The notes: generated by a model not told the origin, from the letters alone. Positions 35,820 through 47,238 are shown, counted from the first letter of the stretch. The stretch is DNA of 64,000 nucleotides from Granulosicoccus antarcticus IMCC3135 (GCF_002215215.1 NZ_CP018632.1:452001-516000), one strand, 5' to 3'. Numbers and translations are program-made.

Positions 35820-37349
35820 ATGAGTATTTTTGATCTGGTCGTTATTGGTGGTGGCGTTAATGGCGCAGGCATCGCAAGAGATGCAGCAGGACGTGGTCTC
35901 AAGGTCTTGTTGTGCGAGAAGGATGACTTTGCCCAGCACACCTCATCGTCTAGTAGCAAGCTCATCCATGGTGGCCTTCGATACCTGGAATACTATGACT
36001 TCAAGCTTGTCAGGCATGCCCTGAATGAGCGTGAGGTTCTATTAAGAGCGGCACCGCATATCATCTGGCCGCTGCGTTTCATACTTCCACACCACAAGGC
36101 CCTGCGTCCGCGCTGGCTGATTCGTATTGGTCTGTTCTTGTATGACAACCTGGGTGGTCGCAAGCTTTTGCCGGCCTCCAACAGTGTCGATCTGACAACA
36201 CATCTGTCAGGTGCCGCACTGAAAAAAGAATTCAAAAGTGGCTTCGAATACTCTGACTGCTGGGTTCAGGATGCACGCCTGGTGGTACTCAATGTCATGG
36301 ATGCGCAAGCTCGTGGCTGTGATGTTCGTGTGCGATGCGAATGTACCGACATCATTCGTGATGAGGGGCAGTGGCAGGTCAAGCTGCAGGATCATCTGAC
36401 CGGCAAGAGTGACACGGTTACGGCCCGCGCTATTGTCAATGCTTCCGGACCATGGGTGGAGAAGACTCTGGATCTGGACGAGGAGCATGAATCACGCTAT
36501 GGCGTGAGACTGGTCAAGGGCAGTCACGTAGTGGTACCCAAACTGTTTGATCATCCCTATACCTATATTTTCCAGAATGCCGATAACCGCATTCTGTTTG
36601 CCATTCCCTATGAAAATGATTTCACCTTGCTGGGCACCACCGATGTAGAGATCGAAGGCGAGCCGGGCACTGAAGTCATCGAGCAAGACGAAATTGACTA
36701 TATCTGTCGTAATGCCAGTGAGTACTTTGATACGCCGGTCAGTCCTGAACAGGTTGTCTGGACCTACACGGGTGTGCGACCACTGTATGACGATGCGTCC
36801 GAGAATGCATCCAAGGTGACGCGTGACTACAAGCTGGACCTGGATACGCGTACCGGTGCGCCGCTGTTGTCAGTCTATGGTGGCAAGATCACCACATTCC
36901 GCAAGCTGGCAGAAGAGACGGTCGACATGCTGAAGTCCCCGTTGGGATTCAACGAAGGTGCCTGGACGGCCAGTGAGTCATTGCCTGGTGGTGATATTCC
37001 TGACGCGGATTTTGCCGGCTTTCTGGCCCAGTGCCAGGATAAATATGCCTGGATGGATGATGTTGTATTGTTGGATTATGCTCGTAACTATGGCACGTGC
37101 ATCAGTGTGCTGGTGGGCAAGGCTGGCAATATGCAGCAGCTGGGACATCACTTTGGTGGGCCACTCTATCAGGCTGAAGTGGAGTACCTGATCGCTCATG
37201 AGTATGCCCGATCGGCAGCCGACATCCTGTGGCGACGCAGCAAGAAAGGACTGCATACGCCCAAGGGAACTGAAGAGATCTTGCAGCAATGGATCGATCA
37301 GCATTATGACTTTGCTACAACTATCGACCAGCTTGCTACAGTGAGCTGA
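35820..37349 (+). CDS. glpD: Aerobic glycerol-3-phosphate dehydrogenase
   Basis: 509 residues from ATG 35820; the upstream in-frame start at 35730 would add non-conserved residues before the FAD motif. The FAD-binding VVIGGGVNGAGIARDAAGRG lies at the N-terminus, then SSSSKLIHGGLRYLEYYDFKLV and the C-terminal GGKITTFRKLAE motif. A membrane-associated flavoenzyme, it oxidises glycerol-3-phosphate to dihydroxyacetone phosphate and passes electrons to quinone, completing the pathway begun by GlpSTPQUV and GlpK. Confidence 0.95.
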   Translation: MSIFDLVVIGGGVNGAGIARDAAGRGLKVLLCEKDDFAQHTSSSSSKLIHGGLRYLEYYDFKLVRHALNEREVLLRAAPHIIWPLRFILPHHKALRPRWLIRIGLFLYDNLGGRKLLPASNSVDLTTHLSGAALKKEFKSGFEYSDCWVQDARLVVLNVMDAQARGCDVRVRCECTDIIRDEGQWQVKLQDHLTGKSDTVTARAIVNASGPWVEKTLDLDEEHESRYGVRLVKGSHVVVPKLFDHPYTYIFQNADNRILFAIPYENDFTLLGTTDVEIEGEPGTEVIEQDEIDYICRNASEYFDTPVSPEQVVWTYTGVRPLYDDASENASKVTRDYKLDLDTRTGAPLLSVYGGKITTFRKLAEETVDMLKSPLGFNEGAWTASESLPGGDIPDADFAGFLAQCQDKYAWMDDVVLLDYARNYGTCISVLVGKAGNMQQLGHHFGGPLYQAEVEYLIAHEYARSAADILWRRSKKGLHTPKGTEEILQQWIDQHYDFATTIDQLATVS

Positions 37350-37408
37350 ATCGTCAGATAGACTTGGCGCTTGTTCATCTGTCATTACCTCAAAGGATAA
37401 TAAATACG

Positions 37409-37864
37409 ATGCGATATCTGCATACCATGGTGCGCGTACAGGACATCGACGCTAGCCTGCACTTCTATTGCGAACTGTTGGGGATGAAGGAAACGCGTCG
37501 CATAGAAAACGAGAAAGGTCGGTTTACCCTGGTTTTTCTGGCGGCCGACGCTGACGAGGAAGGTTCTGTGGAGACCCAGGCACCGCTACTTGAGCTGACC
37601 TATAACTGGCCGGCTGAAGGCGAGAGTGTTGAGAACTACGAGGGCGGCAGAAATTTTGGTCACCTGGCTTACAGGGTCGATGATATCTATGCCCTTTGCA
37701 AAAAGCTGCAGGATGGCGGTGTGACCATCAATCGTCCCCCACGTGATGGTCATATGGCTTTTGTTCGATCACCCGATGGTATTTCCCTGGAGTTGCTGCA
37801 AGAAGGTGATGCCTTGCCACCAGCAGAGCCTTGGCTCAGCATGGAAAATACCGGAAGCTGGTAG
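37409..37864 (+). CDS. gloA: Lactoylglutathione lyase (glyoxalase I)
   Basis: 151 residues from ATG 37409 with an AAAGGA ribosome site. The VOC fold and metal ligands are visible: MRYLHTMVRVQDIDASLHFY (His), LLELTYNW (Glu), GRNFGHLAYRVDD (His) and DGISLELLQEG (Glu). It converts the methylglyoxal-glutathione adduct to lactoylglutathione. Its place after glpD makes sense, because glycerol catabolism yields dihydroxyacetone phosphate, the main source of methylglyoxal. Confidence 0.93.
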   Translation: MRYLHTMVRVQDIDASLHFYCELLGMKETRRIENEKGRFTLVFLAADADEEGSVETQAPLLELTYNWPAEGESVENYEGGRNFGHLAYRVDDIYALCKKLQDGGVTINRPPRDGHMAFVRSPDGISLELLQEGDALPPAEPWLSMENTGSW

Positions 37865-37922
37865 GCCCTGTCGATCTGGATGCAGCTCGTCAGAGTTGCA
37901 TCAGGGTTGCTTTGAAGCTGGC

Positions 37923-40601
37923 TTAAGTACGCCTGGGAGTTGTTTCAGGCGTCTCAGCGTGAGACTCGGTCAGTTTGAACTGATCAACCATCTGTTGCAT
38001 GTTGGTGGCAACTTCACTCAGGCGCATGAGTTCCTGTTTCACAACATTTACTGATTCCTGCGTATTGCGGGTGCCACTGACAAGCTCTGCCAACTGATCG
38101 GACATGCCGCTGGAGTTGTTGGCAACAGAGCCTATTGATCGACTGATGTCCTGGGTGGTGGAAGTCTGTTGTGTCATGGCCGATGCGGTGCCCAGCTGCA
38201 ACTGGTTTATCTGTTGCACGATGGTGTCGATGGCCCGAATGCCGATAGCGGCGCTCTCACTGTCCAGCTGAATGGTATGAATCTGAACACTGATATCCTC
38301 GGTCGCCTTGGCCGTCTCCTTGGCCAGCTCCTTGACCTCGTTGGCTACCACCGCAAAGCCTTTACCTGCATCGCCGGCGCGAGCCGCTTCGATCGTGGCA
38401 TTCAATGCCAGCAGATTTGTCTGCTCTGCAATGGAATTGATGACTTTGATCATATTGCCGATCGTATGACTGGAGCGCGATAACTGCGCAACATTGGAAT
38501 CTGCAGATTGGGTCAGTGTTACCGCTTCACTCGCCACGGTATTCGAGCGTTGTGTGTTTTTTGCAATCTCATTGATGCTGGCATTCAGCTCTTTGGCAGC
38601 GCTGGCAATGGTGTCGACGTGGTCTGAAATCGAGGTGGCACCCGAGGAGACATTGCAGGCTTTGTCAGAGGCCGATAACGCCTCGCTTTCCAGTCTGATA
38701 TTGACATCGATGACTTTGCTGGTGCTGGTGCTCAGTACCAGAGCATTGGATTTTATACGCGCAATCATGGCGGTGAGCTGCAGCACCGTCGCTTCGGCAT
38801 CGCGTTGCAGCTGTCCGAAATCACCCTTGAGTTCGGTGCCGTTCGGGATAGTCATGTTGTGACTGAAATCGCCATCAGCCATGCGATTGAACAATTGACC
38901 GGCACTTGAGATGACGGTGCCACAGATTTCCAGCATGTCGTTGATACCATCGTAAACGGGAACCAGAAACGTCGGTTTGCCTGTGCCATCAACCCGTTTT
39001 GACAAATCACCCACCAACGCTGCCTGTACAACAGCGTGTACATCGTTGCTCAATGCAGACTCGATAGCCGCCTTTTCAGTTCGATCATAAAGCTCGATGA
39101 CGGTTCCCAGAGGTTCTCCTTGCTCGTCATAAACCGGGTTGAGTGAGAGTCTGACGATGCGATTGCCCAGGGTGCGCTCTGATGTTCTCGATTGGAGTAG
39201 GCCATCCGGTGCTACCGCCTGGCTCGGACAGTTCGGGCAGAGGGATTTGATTGGCAAGCCGATCAGGGATGACATGTTGAAGTCGGGTAAGTCGCATGCC
39301 AGTTGTTCTTCATACTCTGCGAAATAATTGTATCCAGAGGTATTGCAGTAGACGATCTTGTCCTTGGTATTGGCGAACAGCACGACGCTGGAGATGCTGT
39401 CCAGTGCCTGTTTCATCCGGCCATTATGGATAAGTAGTCGACGCTCCTGCGATATACGCAGCTGCAGGTTCTTTTGCATGATGGCCAGGGTCTTGAGCAG
39501 CGTGCCAGTCTCATCACCAGAATGAATATCGATCTTGTTGTCAAAGCGATCGTCGGCGATGGCTGCGGCAACCCGGTTGGCTTCACGCAGGGTGCGCAGT
39601 ATTTCGTATCCCACCTTGAAGGTGAAGAAAACGCCGATCATGACGACCCCCAGAACACTGCCAAGCATAATGCTACGTCTGGTTTTGTCCTGAGATATCC
39701 TGGTTTGCAGCGTTGTTTGTAATTGGCTGTTGACCGAACTCTGCAATTTGTATCCCAGTGCGGCTGTCCTGTCCATCTCATCAAAGCTTGCCTGCATGAG
39801 AGCTGAATCACTATCAATCAAGGCCAGTTCTGCGTTCTTGAGAGCTGCTGTTGCGGTGGTCAGAAAATTTTGCGTCGACGAGCTCAGAAGTGCATCAAGT
39901 GATGGGTTGTATCGGGTGGCAGCATTGATCGCGTTATCAACTTTTTCAAGCATGGCCTCCAGTATTTGCAAGTTGATATGAAGCAGTTGTTGTCTGGATC
40001 CGGCTTGTGCCCAATTTTGCTCTGTGTCGGGCGTTGCACTAGCGATACTGCGATATTCATAAAGTCGCGTCAGCAGTGGTGGTAGCTGGATCTGGGTTGC
40101 ATCCACCAGATAGTAGCTGTCCAGATCGGGGTCTAGAATCAGGTTGGAATTGTCGCTAACTCTGCGCGAATGCTGTTCAAGGGCATGCAGAACCTCATGG
40201 TGGACAAGCTCGCGCGCCGAGAGTGCTGTATCGAAGGGTAAGCGCAGAAATTCTTCCACGGATTCGCGCAGGGTGGTGTAGGTCGAATTCAGCTCCGGCA
40301 GTGAGTCTAGTTGCTTGTGAACAGCCTCTATGTCGGCCATCTTCTTGCGGATATTGTCCTGACTGCGCTGCAGTTTTCCTGATTGCCTGGTGGCATCTTC
40401 GAGCAGGGCAAGGTGGTGCAAGCCCATCAGTTTCTCCAGCTGGTTCAACGGCTGGAGATACTGCGCACCGGCTACTTCCATTTCAGCCAAATAGATGGAT
40501 CGAGTCAGTACGTTGCCTAGTAGTACAGTTGCAACCGCAGTCGGCACACACAGCAGGGCCATGATCAACACGAACTTGCATCGTAATTTCAGGTATTTCA
40601 T
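37923..40601 (-). CDS. Methyl-accepting chemotaxis protein with PAS domain
   Basis: 892 residues from the ATG at 40601 ([17 protein letters not shown]); the upstream in-frame extension is polar and would bury the first membrane helix. In order: TM1 (about 8-30), a long helical periplasmic sensor (about 35-310), TM2 ([19 protein letters not shown]), HAMP, a PAS-like domain ([20 protein letters not shown]) containing a CPNC cysteine pair, a second HAMP-like stretch, then the methyl-accepting signalling domain with the hairpin tip [18 protein letters not shown]. The ligand is unknown. It is transcribed alone, convergent with gloA. Confidence 0.9.
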   Translation of the reverse strand: MKYLKLRCKFVLIMALLCVPTAVATVLLGNVLTRSIYLAEMEVAGAQYLQPLNQLEKLMGLHHLALLEDATRQSGKLQRSQDNIRKKMADIEAVHKQLDSLPELNSTYTTLRESVEEFLRLPFDTALSARELVHHEVLHALEQHSRRVSDNSNLILDPDLDSYYLVDATQIQLPPLLTRLYEYRSIASATPDTEQNWAQAGSRQQLLHINLQILEAMLEKVDNAINAATRYNPSLDALLSSSTQNFLTTATAALKNAELALIDSDSALMQASFDEMDRTAALGYKLQSSVNSQLQTTLQTRISQDKTRRSIMLGSVLGVVMIGVFFTFKVGYEILRTLREANRVAAAIADDRFDNKIDIHSGDETGTLLKTLAIMQKNLQLRISQERRLLIHNGRMKQALDSISSVVLFANTKDKIVYCNTSGYNYFAEYEEQLACDLPDFNMSSLIGLPIKSLCPNCPSQAVAPDGLLQSRTSERTLGNRIVRLSLNPVYDEQGEPLGTVIELYDRTEKAAIESALSNDVHAVVQAALVGDLSKRVDGTGKPTFLVPVYDGINDMLEICGTVISSAGQLFNRMADGDFSHNMTIPNGTELKGDFGQLQRDAEATVLQLTAMIARIKSNALVLSTSTSKVIDVNIRLESEALSASDKACNVSSGATSISDHVDTIASAAKELNASINEIAKNTQRSNTVASEAVTLTQSADSNVAQLSRSSHTIGNMIKVINSIAEQTNLLALNATIEAARAGDAGKGFAVVANEVKELAKETAKATEDISVQIHTIQLDSESAAIGIRAIDTIVQQINQLQLGTASAMTQQTSTTQDISRSIGSVANNSSGMSDQLAELVSGTRNTQESVNVVKQELMRLSEVATNMQQMVDQFKLTESHAETPETTPRRT

Positions 40602-40871
40602 GGCTCTCAGGTCAGATGAATCACGACGTGCGATACCTGTGCTTATCGGCACGGCTCTACGAAACCGTTCCGTAGACGGTGATGGCTGACGATTGCAGGG
40701 TTTCATTTGTAACACTGCCGAGTGCCGGCTCAAAATGACAGGCTGTGCGATTAATTAGCCAATTTGATTACATCGTTGGCGTATGAGCTATAGAATCATG
40801 GCGTTAAGTACACCAAAGTCTGGCGAGTCGGGACAATTTGGTCCCAGCCCGTCCTCAGGAGACTGATTGAC

Positions 40872-41930
40872 ATGAAAGCTAGCAAGGCGGAGACGCCTGC
40901 GGTTCTGATCGAACTCGACATCGTTGAGCGCAATCTGCAGCGAGCCCAACAAATGGCCGATGGCATCAGTCTATCTCTGCGGCCGCACATCAAGACTCAC
41001 AAGCTGCCGCGCTTTGCGCAGCGGCAGATCGAGCTGGGTGCCCGAGGCATTACCTGTCAGAAGCTGGGTGAGGCCGAAGTGATGGCTGACGCCGGTCTGG
41101 ATGACATTTTTGTGTCCTACAACATTCTGGGAGCCAGCAAGCTGAAGCGTCTCAAGGCTTTGCATGATCGAATTCAGATTGCAGTGGCCGCTGACAACAA
41201 CACCGTTATCGATGGTTATAGCGCCGCTTTCACGGACAGCAATCACAAGCTCTCGGTGCTGGTTGAAATTGACACTGGTGGTGGACGTTGTGGCGTGCAG
41301 AGTGCGAAAAAGGCTGTCAAGCTGGCCAAGCGGATCAAAGCCAGCGAAGGTCTTTCATTTGGCGGCATCATGACCTATCCCCCGCGCGGTGAGATAAGCG
41401 ATGTCAATGCCAGTCTGTCACGTGCCAAAGCGGCATTGCTGGATGCGGGGCTCAAGGTCAAGTGCGTCTCCAACGGCGGCACTCCCGACCTGAGATTTGC
41501 GGGCGATGTCACATTGGCCACCGAACATCGCTGCGGTACCTATATCTACAATGATCGCATGCAAGTCTCTTACGGGCATTGCGAAATCTCCGATTGTGCC
41601 CTGAGCGTTCTGGCTACGGTGATCAGCTGCCCGGCTGAAGGCCGTGCGGTTATCGATGCGGGTACCAAGGCACTGGCGGCCGACTTCTGTGACGCCCCGG
41701 GCTACGGTCATGTGCTGGAGTATCCGGACGCTCTGGTGCAAAAGCTGTATGAAGAGCACGGTGTGCTGGATTTTTCCGCGTGCGAGTCGATGCCCGAAGT
41801 GGGCGACAAGATCCGGATCATTCCCAATCATGTCTGCGTGGTCAGCAATCTGTTCGACTCTGTGCACCTGGTGCGTAACGGTCTGATCGAAGAGACCGTC
41901 GCTGTGGCCGCACGCGGCTGCCTTGTCTGA
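40872..41930 (+). CDS. D-threonine aldolase / D-serine dehydratase-like PLP enzyme
   Basis: 352 residues of the alanine-racemase-fold, metal-activated PLP family. RPHIKTHK (about residues 37-44) contains the PLP lysine, IDTGGGRCGVQ follows, and PNHVCVVSN near the C-terminus has the His/Cys metal ligands of the DSD1/DTA group. It probably cleaves or dehydrates a beta-hydroxy-D-amino acid; which one cannot be read from the sequence. GGAG precedes the ATG. No close functional partner is linked. Confidence 0.85.
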   Translation: MKASKAETPAVLIELDIVERNLQRAQQMADGISLSLRPHIKTHKLPRFAQRQIELGARGITCQKLGEAEVMADAGLDDIFVSYNILGASKLKRLKALHDRIQIAVAADNNTVIDGYSAAFTDSNHKLSVLVEIDTGGGRCGVQSAKKAVKLAKRIKASEGLSFGGIMTYPPRGEISDVNASLSRAKAALLDAGLKVKCVSNGGTPDLRFAGDVTLATEHRCGTYIYNDRMQVSYGHCEISDCALSVLATVISCPAEGRAVIDAGTKALAADFCDAPGYGHVLEYPDALVQKLYEEHGVLDFSACESMPEVGDKIRIIPNHVCVVSNLFDSVHLVRNGLIEETVAVAARGCLV

Positions 41931-42023
41931 CTGACTGGCAGCCGGGTACGTCAAGGAGAGGCAACGCAGGCGGGGAGGCACACTGCGGCTCGCTGAACAT
42001 GAAAATATCTTCCGGTTGGACTA

Positions 42024-42461
42024 CTAGTGGCCGGGGGTATTCTTCTCGACCCAGCGAGTTTCGCCATTGAGCAGGGTCTCTTTCTTCCAGAAGGTGGCCC
42101 GGCTTTTCAGGGCTTCCATCAGAAAGCGGCAGGCATCGAAGGCCGCCGCCCGATGAGCTGAGCAGACGGCCGTCAGTACGATTGGCTGACCGGGCAGAAT
42201 GTCGCCAACACGGTGCACGATCAGGGCGTCAATGATGTCCCACTGTTGGCGGGCATCCTGGACGACTTCTTCGAGCTGTTTTTCTGTCATGCCAGGGTAG
42301 TGCTCCAGCGTCATGGCGCAGACCTGGTCGCCTTCATTGTGATTGCGCATGGTGCCTGTAAAACTTGCGGTGGCACCCACACTGCCCACCGGTAGCGTGG
42401 CTTCGAATCTGGCCAGCTCGACGCCAGGGTCGAAGGGTTCGCTATGTAGTTGAACGCCCAT
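42024..42461 (-). CDS. moaE: Molybdopterin synthase catalytic subunit MoaE
   Basis: 145 residues. Features: GATASFTGTMRNHNEGDQVCAM, LEHYPGMTEKQLEE, AHRAAAFDACRFLMEALKSR and ATFWKKETLLNGETRWV with the active-site lysines. It inserts sulfur from MoaD thiocarboxylate into precursor Z to make molybdopterin. It starts in the stop of moaD (ATGA overlap). Confidence 0.94.
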   Translation of the reverse strand: MGVQLHSEPFDPGVELARFEATLPVGSVGATASFTGTMRNHNEGDQVCAMTLEHYPGMTEKQLEEVVQDARQQWDIIDALIVHRVGDILPGQPIVLTAVCSAHRAAAFDACRFLMEALKSRATFWKKETLLNGETRWVEKNTPGH

Positions 42462-42694
42462 CAGCCGCCCGTTACCGGTGGGAAGAAGGCTACCTCATCA
42501 CCATCACTGACCGGGGCGTGAAGTTCGCGATGCTCCAGATTGACAGAGCACAGTACGTGCGCCGGTATGAGTGCATTGGCCGTGGCCCGCTGCCAGACAT
42601 CCTCGATAGTCGCCACCCCATCAGCATCGACTTGACTGTCAGCTGCTGGTAATTGCTCGCGCAGGCTGGCAAAGAATTTAACCTTGATGGCCAT
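42461..42694 (-). CDS. moaD: Molybdopterin synthase sulfur-carrier subunit MoaD
   Basis: 77 residues from ATG 42694 (MAIKVKFFASLREQL). It is a ubiquitin-fold protein ending in the required Gly-Gly (VAFFPPVTGG), which becomes the thiocarboxylate. The upstream in-frame ATG at 42724 is less likely, since MoaD begins right at this beta strand. Transcribed with moaE, divergent from moaC only 54 bp away, so the promoters share a compact region. Confidence 0.92.
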   Translation of the reverse strand: MAIKVKFFASLREQLPAADSQVDADGVATIEDVWQRATANALIPAHVLCSVNLEHRELHAPVSDGDEVAFFPPVTGG

Positions 42695-42748
42695 GGATGG
42701 GTCCGATAAAAGATATTCTGGCAACTATAACCTAACCGAGAAATTGCA

Positions 42749-43273
42749 ATGTCACAAGACCAGACCGAGGCCCCGAAGAGCGCTGCTGGGGAAGCCCACA
42801 GTGGGCTGACTCATTTCAATGCCGCCGGTGAGGCGCATATGGTGGATGTAGGCGATAAGGCCGTCACTCACCGGGTTGCCGTGGCGGGTGGCAAGATCTC
42901 AATGCTGCCAGCCACCTTCGAAATGGTCTGTGCCGGCACTCACAAGAAGGGTGATGTGCTGGGCATTGCCAGGGTGGCAGGCATCATGGCTGCCAAGCGC
43001 ACCAGCGATCTGATTCCTTTGTGCCATCCGATCGGTTTGACGCGTGTTGATGTTGAATTTCGGCCAGATGCGGCCGATAACAGCGTGCATTGCGAGGTGC
43101 GGGCTGAAACCCGTTCCCAGACTGGTGTGGAAATGGAAGCCTTGATAGGCCTGCAGGTGGCTCTGGCCACCATCTACGACATGTGCAAGGCTGTGGATCG
43201 TGGCATGCAGATGGATGCAATAAGATTGCTGGAAAAAAGCGGTGGCAAATCCGGGAACTATCACGCCACCTGA
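42749..43273 (+). CDS. moaC: Cyclic pyranopterin monophosphate synthase MoaC
   Basis: 174 residues. [21 protein letters not shown] is followed by [42 protein letters not shown] and [11 protein letters not shown] with the [10 protein letters not shown] tail: all conserved MoaC signatures with the catalytic Lys and His. With MoaA it converts GTP to cyclic pyranopterin monophosphate, the substrate of MoaD/MoaE. The N-terminus is about 15 residues longer than usual. Confidence 0.95.
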   Translation: MSQDQTEAPKSAAGEAHSGLTHFNAAGEAHMVDVGDKAVTHRVAVAGGKISMLPATFEMVCAGTHKKGDVLGIARVAGIMAAKRTSDLIPLCHPIGLTRVDVEFRPDAADNSVHCEVRAETRSQTGVEMEALIGLQVALATIYDMCKAVDRGMQMDAIRLLEKSGGKSGNYHAT

Positions 43274-43534
43274 TGAGTCTTTTGTCTGCGTCGGAAATCC
43301 GGCGCAGATTCGTCCGAATCAGCCGAGCTTTTGCGTGCTACACGACGGCTATTTGACGATTTGACGTAACTTCACATATCGACCCTACATGATCGCAAGT
43401 GCAGGCTGTTCTACCGGTACCATAGAGAAGTGAGAATCTGAGCTGAGCTTGGGTTCTGGTGGGATGACGTTCGCCATTCGCGGGCACAGATAACAGATTT
43501 GAGTCGGAACAAGACTCAGGCAAGAGGCGTTGAC

Positions 43535-45796
43535 ATGAAACTCCTGAAATGGCTGCTTGGAACGGTTGCCGTACTGGTACTGATCATCGGTGTGGGCATT
43601 GCTGCGCTGGTGTATCTGGTTGACTGGAACGATTTCAAGGATACGATTCAAAACCAGGTCAAGAAGCAGACCGGTCGCGATCTGCAGATCACTGGTGATC
43701 TGAGTCCTTCTGTTTTTCCCTGGGCTGGCATATCCATTGGGGAAATCTCACTGGCCAATGCGACCGGCTATGGCGATACACCGTTTGCCAGTATCGACAG
43801 CGCTGATGTCAAGGTCAAGCTGCTGCCGCTGATCAAGCGTGAAATCAATGTGCGCACCGTGCAGCTCAAGGGGCTGCAACTGGATCTGCAACAGGCCAGC
43901 GATGGCAGCACCAACTGGGACGACCTGCTGACCAGCGCCACCACCACGACCACCAAGGTTGATGAGAACAACACCGATACTCAGGTAACCAAGGAAGTTG
44001 AAGGCAGCAGTGCAACCATTGCCGCATTGTCCGTGGGTGGCATTGAGATTCTGGACGCCAATGTGAGCTGGAAAGATGCTGCGACCGGTACAGATGCGCT
44101 GTTGTCGGGCTTCAACCTCACTACCGGGGCGATCGAGCTGGAAAAGCCGTTTGCTCTGAACGTCGATTTTTCGATTGCCAGCCAGAGCATGGATCTGAAT
44201 GCTGATATAAGCGGTGCCGGTGAACTGATGATCGATCTGGATAGTCAGGTCTATTCGGTCAAAGGTCTTACTCTGACAACCGATGCCAAAGGCGGTGCAT
44301 TGCCCGCAGGGCAATTGGTTGCAACCTTGGGTGCGGATGTCACCGCCCAGTTGGCTGAAGACACCGTCGATGTATCCTCACTGAGCTTGTCCACTCTGGG
44401 TATAGAGCTTGGTGGTGCAATGACGGTGACCAATCTGGAGACCGATCCCGCCATCAGCGGTCAGTTCTCCAGTAATGAGTTCAGCCCCAGAGAGCTGTTT
44501 GAAAAGCTGGGTATCGAGGCTCCTGTCACCGCCGATGAGTCGGTGCTGAGCAAGGCAAGTCTCGAACTGGCCCTGGCTGCAACACCTGCCAGTGCGGCAT
44601 TGACGGATCTGAAAATCACACTGGATGATACGCACTTTACCGGTGAGGCCAGCGTGCCGTCACTGGCGGGTGAAATACCACCAATACGCTTTGATTTTGC
44701 CGTGGACTCCATCGATCTGGATCGCTACTTGCCGCCTGTCAGTGAGGCAGGTGACGAGGGCGATACGCCCGCACCTGAAAGTGGTGTGGCAACCACCGGT
44801 GATGAGGTGATCGAGCTGCCTGCCGAGATGATGCGACAGTTGGACATTGATGGAACTTTTCGCGTCGGTGATGTGAAGATCAGCAATCTGACCACACGCG
44901 ACATCGTGATTCCCGTGAAGGCCGCTGGTGGCAAGCTGGCCCTGCAGGATATGCAGGCGCAATTGTACGAAGGCAAATTTGACGGTACTGCAAGCATTGA
45001 TGTGACAGGTAATACTCCAAAATTTGGTGTGACCATGGATCTGGCTGGTATCAAGGCTGAGCCACTACTGGCTGATCTGCTGCAAAAGGATTCTTTCCTG
45101 AGTGGCGGAGGCGAGGTGTCAGCGAACATCACTACCGCTGGCAATACCGTCAACAGCATCACGGCGGGCCTGAATGGTCAGTTCGCAACGGCCTTTACCG
45201 ATGGTTCAATCAACGGTATCAATATCGGTTACCAGATTCGGCGTGCCAAGGCTCTGCTGAGCGGCAAGTCGTTGCCAGAGGAAGAGGCAGGCAGTGTCAA
45301 GACAGACTTCTCCTCACTGGCGGTCGGTGGCACCTTTACTGATGGGGTCATGAATTCTGATGATCTTGATATGCGTTCACCGCTACTGCGTCTGAGTGGC
45401 ACCGGCCAGGTAGATCTGCCTGGGGAAAACGTGGACTACACCATGACCACACTGATTTCGGGTACTACTCAGGGGCAAGGTGGTGCGGACCTGGAGTCAC
45501 TCAAGGGTGTCAAGCTCGATATTCCGATTCGAGGTACTTTTGATGAGTTGTCAGCCAATTTTGCCGGCGTTATCTTCTCTGGCATGAAAGACAACATCAC
45601 GGGGAACCTGAAGAATCAGGCGAAGGCTTTGGCTGACGAGAAAGCGGCCGAGCTGAAAGCGCAAGCTGATGAATTGAAAAAGGCCAATGAGGCCGAACTC
45701 AAGGAGAAAGAAGCGGAGCTCAAGAAACAGGCCGAGGAAGCTGCCGACAAGGCGGTGGATCAAGCCAAGGACAAACTCAAGGGGCTGTTCAAGTAG
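43535..45796 (+). CDS. AsmA family protein
   Basis: 753 residues from ATG 43535 ([21 protein letters not shown], an N-terminal membrane anchor). The AsmA N-terminal domain follows ([31 protein letters not shown]), with long beta-rich repeats and the C-terminal AsmA domain ([19 protein letters not shown]). It ends in a charged helical tail of Lys/Glu/Ala (about 700-750). AsmA/TAM-like proteins are periplasmic and span or bridge the envelope, probably in phospholipid traffic. The stop sits exactly where mutY should begin. Confidence 0.87.
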   Translation: MKLLKWLLGTVAVLVLIIGVGIAALVYLVDWNDFKDTIQNQVKKQTGRDLQITGDLSPSVFPWAGISIGEISLANATGYGDTPFASIDSADVKVKLLPLIKREINVRTVQLKGLQLDLQQASDGSTNWDDLLTSATTTTTKVDENNTDTQVTKEVEGSSATIAALSVGGIEILDANVSWKDAATGTDALLSGFNLTTGAIELEKPFALNVDFSIASQSMDLNADISGAGELMIDLDSQVYSVKGLTLTTDAKGGALPAGQLVATLGADVTAQLAEDTVDVSSLSLSTLGIELGGAMTVTNLETDPAISGQFSSNEFSPRELFEKLGIEAPVTADESVLSKASLELALAATPASAALTDLKITLDDTHFTGEASVPSLAGEIPPIRFDFAVDSIDLDRYLPPVSEAGDEGDTPAPESGVATTGDEVIELPAEMMRQLDIDGTFRVGDVKISNLTTRDIVIPVKAAGGKLALQDMQAQLYEGKFDGTASIDVTGNTPKFGVTMDLAGIKAEPLLADLLQKDSFLSGGGEVSANITTAGNTVNSITAGLNGQFATAFTDGSINGINIGYQIRRAKALLSGKSLPEEEAGSVKTDFSSLAVGGTFTDGVMNSDDLDMRSPLLRLSGTGQVDLPGENVDYTMTTLISGTTQGQGGADLESLKGVKLDIPIRGTFDELSANFAGVIFSGMKDNITGNLKNQAKALADEKAAELKAQADELKKANEAELKEKEAELKKQAEEAADKAVDQAKDKLKGLFK

Positions 45797-46866
45797 ATAC
45801 CGAATTTGCAAGTCGGGTACTGAGCTGGTTTGATGAGTTCGGGCGCAAGCATCTGCCGTGGCAGCAGGACAAGACACCTTATCGAGTGTGGGTGTCCGAG
45901 ATCATGCTGCAGCAAACGCAGGTGGCTACGGTCATTCCGTACTATGAGAAATTCATGGCACGGTTTCCGACCCTGCAGGCATTAAGCGAGGCCCCCGAGG
46001 ATGATGTGCTCGCTCACTGGTCTGGTCTGGGATATTACGCCCGGGCCAGGAATCTGCATAAATGTGCCCAGATAGCTCAGCGTGAGCATGATGGAGAATT
46101 GCCGCAGGAGCTGGACGCTCTGGTGGCAATGCCCGGTATTGGACGTTCCACTGCCGGCGCCATACTCAGCCTGGCGCTGGACCAGCCGCATCCGATTCTG
46201 GATGGCAATGTGAAGCGTGTATTGGCACGTCACCAGGCGGTTGAAGGCTGGCCGGGCAAGAGCGATGTGCTCAAACAGCTCTGGATGCTGTCCGAAGAGC
46301 TGACACCGCTGCAGCGTACAGCTAGCTTTAATCAGGCGATGATGGATCTGGGGGCTACAGTCTGTACTCGCAGTCGGCCCGCTTGTATCCGTTGCCCGCT
46401 GGCCAGTGATTGTCAGGGGTTGGCTGGCGGCGAGCCGACCCGTTTTCCGGGTAGCAAGCCAAAAAAGGTGACGCCCGTCAAACAAACAGTGATGCTTGCC
46501 CTATCGCTGAGTACCGACGATGCTCATCCTCAGGCCGGTGGTACCTTATTGGAGCGCAGGCCTTCATCGGGTATCTGGGGCGGATTGTGGAGTCTGCCTG
46601 AGATTGACACTCTGGAGCAGCTGGATGAATGGTTGCATGCTGCCGGATTGATCGCTACAGAATCCCCTGCCAGCGTTGCCAGATTGCGGCATACCTTCAG
46701 TCATTATCATCTTGATATCGACGTGCAGGCCCTTGCGGTTAAGGTAAACGATGGCCATGTTATGGAGCACAGAGAGCGTGTCTGGTATAACAGTGGGCCA
46801 TTACCGGGAGGCGTTGCTGCCCCGGTGTCCAGAATCCTGAATAATCTAGTTGGAGAATTACTTTGA
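45793..46866 (+). CDS. mutY: A/G-specific adenine glycosylase MutY, start codon unclear
   Basis: A base-excision glycosylase removing adenine opposite 8-oxoguanine. Seen are [10 protein letters not shown] (catalytic Glu), the helix-hairpin-helix [24 protein letters not shown], the four iron-sulfur cysteines ([11 protein letters not shown] then PLASDC) and a C-terminal NUDIX-like 8-oxoG domain. Family similarity begins at about 45793, next to the asmA stop, and includes the conserved LPWQ at 45853-45864, yet no ATG, GTG or TTG exists in frame before GTG 45886. The start given is where homology begins, not a proven codon. Confidence 0.88.
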   Translation, partial: VDTEFASRVLSWFDEFGRKHLPWQQDKTPYRVWVSEIMLQQTQVATVIPYYEKFMARFPTLQALSEAPEDDVLAHWSGLGYYARARNLHKCAQIAQREHDGELPQELDALVAMPGIGRSTAGAILSLALDQPHPILDGNVKRVLARHQAVEGWPGKSDVLKQLWMLSEELTPLQRTASFNQAMMDLGATVCTRSRPACIRCPLASDCQGLAGGEPTRFPGSKPKKVTPVKQTVMLALSLSTDDAHPQAGGTLLERRPSSGIWGGLWSLPEIDTLEQLDEWLHAAGLIATESPASVARLRHTFSHYHLDIDVQALAVKVNDGHVMEHRERVWYNSGPLPGGVAAPVSRILNNLVGELL

Positions 46867-47135
46867 CAACTCGCATGGTGCAATGCGTCAAGCTGAACAA
46901 GGAGGCTCCTGGCCTCGAACGTCCTACCTACCCGGGGGATCTTGGCAAGCGTATCTATCTCAACATATCCGCTGAAGCCTGGCAGTCATGGGTATCTCAT
47001 CAAACCATGCTGATCAATGAATATCGCCTGACACCGGTAGACCCCAAGGCACGCAAGTTTCTGGAAGAGGAAATGGATAAATTCCTGTTCAGTGACAACG
47101 CTGCCATGCCTGATGGGTATGTTCCTCCCGAGTAG
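46863..47135 (+). CDS. yggX: Probable Fe(2+)-trafficking / oxidative damage protection protein YggX
   Basis: 90 residues with the YggX signatures [27 protein letters not shown] and [17 protein letters not shown]. The conserved Cys is at position 8. TTG 46863, overlapping the mutY stop by 4 bp and with GGAG upstream, is the likely start; ATG 46875 is the alternative. The mutY-yggX pair is common in gammaproteobacteria and links iron-sulfur protection with repair of oxidised DNA. Confidence 0.94.
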   Translation: MTTRMVQCVKLNKEAPGLERPTYPGDLGKRIYLNISAEAWQSWVSHQTMLINEYRLTPVDPKARKFLEEEMDKFLFSDNAAMPDGYVPPE

Positions 47136-47238
47136 TGTCAGTCGTCGGTCTGTTGGAGGTAACGTTACATAGCCAACGCTTCGTATTCGCTGAATAACGC
47201 TGGAATGGACTATCATCGATAATTGACAGTTTTTCAGG

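Noticed and set aside
45760-45800. Programmed frameshift fusing AsmA to MutY
   Set aside because: The frames differ by -1, but no slippery heptamer is present and the AsmA C-terminus (LKGLFK then stop) looks natural.
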